In this document: piece by piece, positions 24,066-26,432 of the stretch
Position numbering within the stretch: position 1 is the stretch's first letter
Layout of the letters: the number at the start of each line of letters is the position of its first letter
Origin: Crenothrix polyspora
GTDB taxonomy: Bacteria; Pseudomonadota; Gammaproteobacteria; Methylococcales; Methylomonadaceae
NCBI GenBank assembly: GCA_945903675.1
Contig: CAMDOP010000011.1
Coordinates: forward strand, 1-26,432
Direction of reading: 5' to 3'
Length of the DNA: 26,432 nucleotides
Notes under the pieces: generated by a model
Databases searched by the model: none
What the model was told of the DNA's origin: nothing
What the model saw: the letters and a program-made list of their open reading frames with translations, nothing else
Made by a program: the position numbers and the translations under genes

Positions 24066-26432
24066 ATAATTTTCCTGTTATAAAAACCACTTGTCCTTAC
24101 TGTGGAGTAGGTTGCGGCATTAGCGCCAGCGTTGATGAGCAAAATCGACTAGTGACTATCAGTGGCGATGTTACACACCCTGCTAATTTTGGTCGCTTGT
24201 GCTCTAAAGGTTCTGCCTTAGGCGAAACCATTGAGCTTAAAGGACGTTTATTACACCCTCAACTCTATGGGCGTGAGGTAGCATGGACTGAAGCTTTAGA
24301 TAAAGTGGCGGATACCTTTAGCAAAACCATAGCAAAATACGGCCCTGATTCTGTGGCGATTTATGGTTCAGGACAGTTATTGACCGAAGACTATTATGTT
24401 GCTAATAAACTGATGAAAGGTTTTATTGGTAGCGGCAATATGGATACTAATAGTCGCTTATGTATGTCATCTTCGGTTGCCGGACATAAACGGGCTTTTG
24501 GTTCTGATACCGTACCGGGTTGCTATGAAGATTTTGAGCAAGCCGAGATGATTATTCTTATCGGTTCTAATGCTGCATGGTGTCATCCAGTGAGCTTTCA
24601 GCGTATTCAGGCGGCAAAAGAGGCTAATCCTGCCTTAAAAATTATCGTTATTGATCCACGGCGTACGGCCAGTTGTGATATTGCTGATCTGCACTTAGCT
24701 GTTGCAAGCGGTGCCGATGCTTATTTATTTAATGGCTTGCTAGATTTCCTAAATCAACAACATGCTTTGAATCAACCGTATATTGATGCTCATACCGAAG
24801 GCTTTGAAAAAGCCTTGCAAGTTGCGGCAAGCAATAACCTTAGCCTAGAACAACTGGCAGAAAAGTGTGCGATCAGCGTAGAGGATTTACGCTGTTTTTA
24901 TCAATGGTTTGCAGATCATGAAAAAGTACTGAGCCTATACAGTCAAGGTATCAATCAGTCGTCATCAGGTACTGATAAAGTTAATGCCATCATCAATTGT
25001 CATTTAGCTACAGGTCGTATCGGTAAAGCGGGTATGGGACCTTTCTCATTAACGGGTCAACCAAATGCCATGGGTGGTAGGGAAGTCGGTGGCTTGTCTC
25101 ATCAGTTGGCAGCACACATGGATTTTTCTAATGCCGAGGATATCGATAAGGTTGCGAGATTTTGGGGGGCGAAGTCCATTGCCCAAAAGCCAGGCTTGGC
25201 TGCGGTTGATTTATTCGATGCCATTGCTGATGATAAAGTAAAAGCGATATGGATTATGGGGACTAATCCCGTGGTCAGTTTGCCTAATGCCGATAAAGTC
25301 AAACAAGCTTTGCAGTACTGTGAATTTGTGGTCGTTTCTGATTGTATCGCTAACACTGATACGACTGCCTTGGCGCATGTTTTATTGCCAGCGCAAGGCT
25401 GGAGCGAAAAAGACGGTACTGTGACTAATTCTGAGCGTCGTATTTCTCGTCAACGTGCGTTATTGAGTCCAGCCGGTAACGCTAAGCCTGATTGGTGGAT
25501 TATCGCGCAAGTTGCAAAGCGTATGGGTTTTGAATCAGCGTTTGCTTACCAAAGCAGTAGCGATATTTTTCGGGAACATGCCGAGCTTTCAGGTTTTGAA
25601 AATAATGCGCATTACGGATTACGAGATTTTGATATTTCTGCTTTAGCAGCTCTGTCTGAGCAAGATTATGAGCAGTTGCAACCGATACAGTGGCCGGTTA
25701 ACCAAACATATCCGCAGGGTAGGGCACGTTTTTTTGAGCAAGGACGGTTTTATACCGCTACAGGTAAAGCACAATTTATTGCCGTAGAACCACGGCTGCC
25801 AGTGAATGCTCCTGATGATCAGTATCCATTAATACTTAATACCGGTCGCTTACGTGATCAATGGCATACCATGACGCGTACAGGTATCGCGCCCAAATTA
25901 AATCAACACAAACCGGAACCTTTCGTGGAAGTGCATCCTGTTGATGCAACGCTTTATGGCTTACTGCCGAATAGCCTGGCCAAAATAAAAAGTCGCTGGG
26001 GTTCAATGCTGGCGCGTGTACAAATCACTGACAGCCAACAGCTAGGCAATATATTTGTACCCATGCATTGGACGCAACAATTAGCCAGTCAAGGGCGAAT
26101 GGGGGTCTTAGTTAATCCTGTTGCCGATCCTATTTCTAAGCAACCAGAAAGTAAGCATACGCCAGTTTCCATTAAGGCTTATCATCCTGATTGGCAAGGT
26201 TTTATATTGTCACGGCAAGAGCTGGCTTTGGCTGACACAGAATATCGCGTGACTATTAAAGGCGCACAGTTTTATCGTTATGAATTGGCAGGAGATAGCA
26301 CTAGGGATGATTGGCGAAGTAGTATTAGTAAGCAATTGCCAGATACTAGTGTTGATAGCGCCCAATGGCAGGAATACCAAGATACGAGTAAAGGCAGCTA
26401 TCGAGCGGCTAGACTCATCGATAATCAGTTGG
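24062..26432 (+). CDS. nasA: Assimilatory nitrate reductase catalytic subunit (3' end beyond window)
   Basis: ATG 24062 opens a frame of about 790 codons that runs off the window. The protein is a Mo-bisMGD oxidoreductase reducing nitrate to nitrite in the cytoplasm; there is no Tat signal, as expected for the assimilatory type. The [4Fe-4S] site is TTCPYCGVGCG plus GRLCSKG (C11, C14, C18, C47). NSRLCMSS carries the likely Mo-ligating C134. Further family motifs are IIVIDPRRT, LTGQPNAMGGREVGG, IMGTNPVVS and LNTGRLRDQWHTMTRTG. Any C-terminal BFD-like iron-sulfur domain would fall outside. It is the fifth gene of the operon. Confidence 0.95.
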   Translation, partial: MNNFPVIKTTCPYCGVGCGISASVDEQNRLVTISGDVTHPANFGRLCSKGSALGETIELKGRLLHPQLYGREVAWTEALDKVADTFSKTIAKYGPDSVAIYGSGQLLTEDYYVANKLMKGFIGSGNMDTNSRLCMSSSVAGHKRAFGSDTVPGCYEDFEQAEMIILIGSNAAWCHPVSFQRIQAAKEANPALKIIVIDPRRTASCDIADLHLAVASGADAYLFNGLLDFLNQQHALNQPYIDAHTEGFEKALQVAASNNLSLEQLAEKCAISVEDLRCFYQWFADHEKVLSLYSQGINQSSSGTDKVNAIINCHLATGRIGKAGMGPFSLTGQPNAMGGREVGGLSHQLAAHMDFSNAEDIDKVARFWGAKSIAQKPGLAAVDLFDAIADDKVKAIWIMGTNPVVSLPNADKVKQALQYCEFVVVSDCIANTDTTALAHVLLPAQGWSEKDGTVTNSERRISRQRALLSPAGNAKPDWWIIAQVAKRMGFESAFAYQSSSDIFREHAELSGFENNAHYGLRDFDISALAALSEQDYEQLQPIQWPVNQTYPQGRARFFEQGRFYTATGKAQFIAVEPRLPVNAPDDQYPLILNTGRLRDQWHTMTRTGIAPKLNQHKPEPFVEVHPVDATLYGLLPNSLAKIKSRWGSMLARVQITDSQQLGNIFVPMHWTQQLASQGRMGVLVNPVADPISKQPESKHTPVSIKAYHPDWQGFILSRQELALADTEYRVTIKGAQFYRYELAGDSTRDDWRSSISKQLPDTSVDSAQWQEYQDTSKGSYRAARLIDNQL

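Overview
The window looks like part of a gammaproteobacterial methanotroph chromosome, most likely Methylococcales (inference). The reasons are moderate-to-low GC, a dihydropteroate-synthase-like gene and a DmrB-type flavoprotein of the tetrahydromethanopterin (H4MPT) C1 pathway, and ordinary gammaproteobacterial genes (folP, ssb, zapE, rlmN family, nirBD/nasA). The first and last genes are cut by the window edges.

Layout. (1) 1-1900, minus strand: a DUF6513/dihydropteroate-synthase-like gene, translationally coupled to a DmrB-like flavoprotein. (2) 1961-4668: folP and a DUF5765 membrane protein, enclosed by two inverted copies of a 246-bp structured repeat. Between the two genes lie an intact MITE (18-bp terminal repeats, 8-bp target duplication), a decayed relative whose end supplies the folP stop codon, and a further inverted repeat. 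(3) 4662-7005, minus strand: an aminoglycoside-phosphotransferase-like/P-loop kinase fusion and a hypothetical protein. (4) 7006-8922: about 1.9 kb almost without genes, holding a 447-bp tandem duplication in which each unit carries an inverted pair of perfect DnaA boxes. (5) 8923-10527, minus strand: an RlmN-family radical SAM methyltransferase and ssb. (6) 10714-15333, plus strand: zapE, a glycogen debranching enzyme (glgX type) and a hexose-6-phosphate mutarotase. (7) 15393-26432: a nitrate/nitrite assimilation locus. narK and a PP2C phosphatase/Ser-Thr kinase fusion run leftward. nirB, nirD, a PhzF-family gene, a NirB-like FAD oxidoreductase and nasA run rightward as a tightly packed operon.

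The nitrate locus hangs together. NarK imports nitrate/nitrite, NasA reduces nitrate with electrons probably supplied by the FAD oxidoreductase, and NirBD reduces nitrite to ammonium. The narK-nirB intergenic region has a sigma-54-type -24/-12 element facing each way, with a 53-bp near-palindrome between them at normal enhancer distance. That suggests nitrogen-status control by an NtrC/NasR-type activator.

The most unusual points are the duplicated DnaA-box unit in the gene desert, the nested repeats around folP, the paired sigma-54 architecture with its central palindrome, and a PhzF-family enzyme inside a nitrite/nitrate reductase operon. I did not see a clearly new defence or mobile system. 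No CRISPR, tRNA, rRNA or transposase gene is visible.
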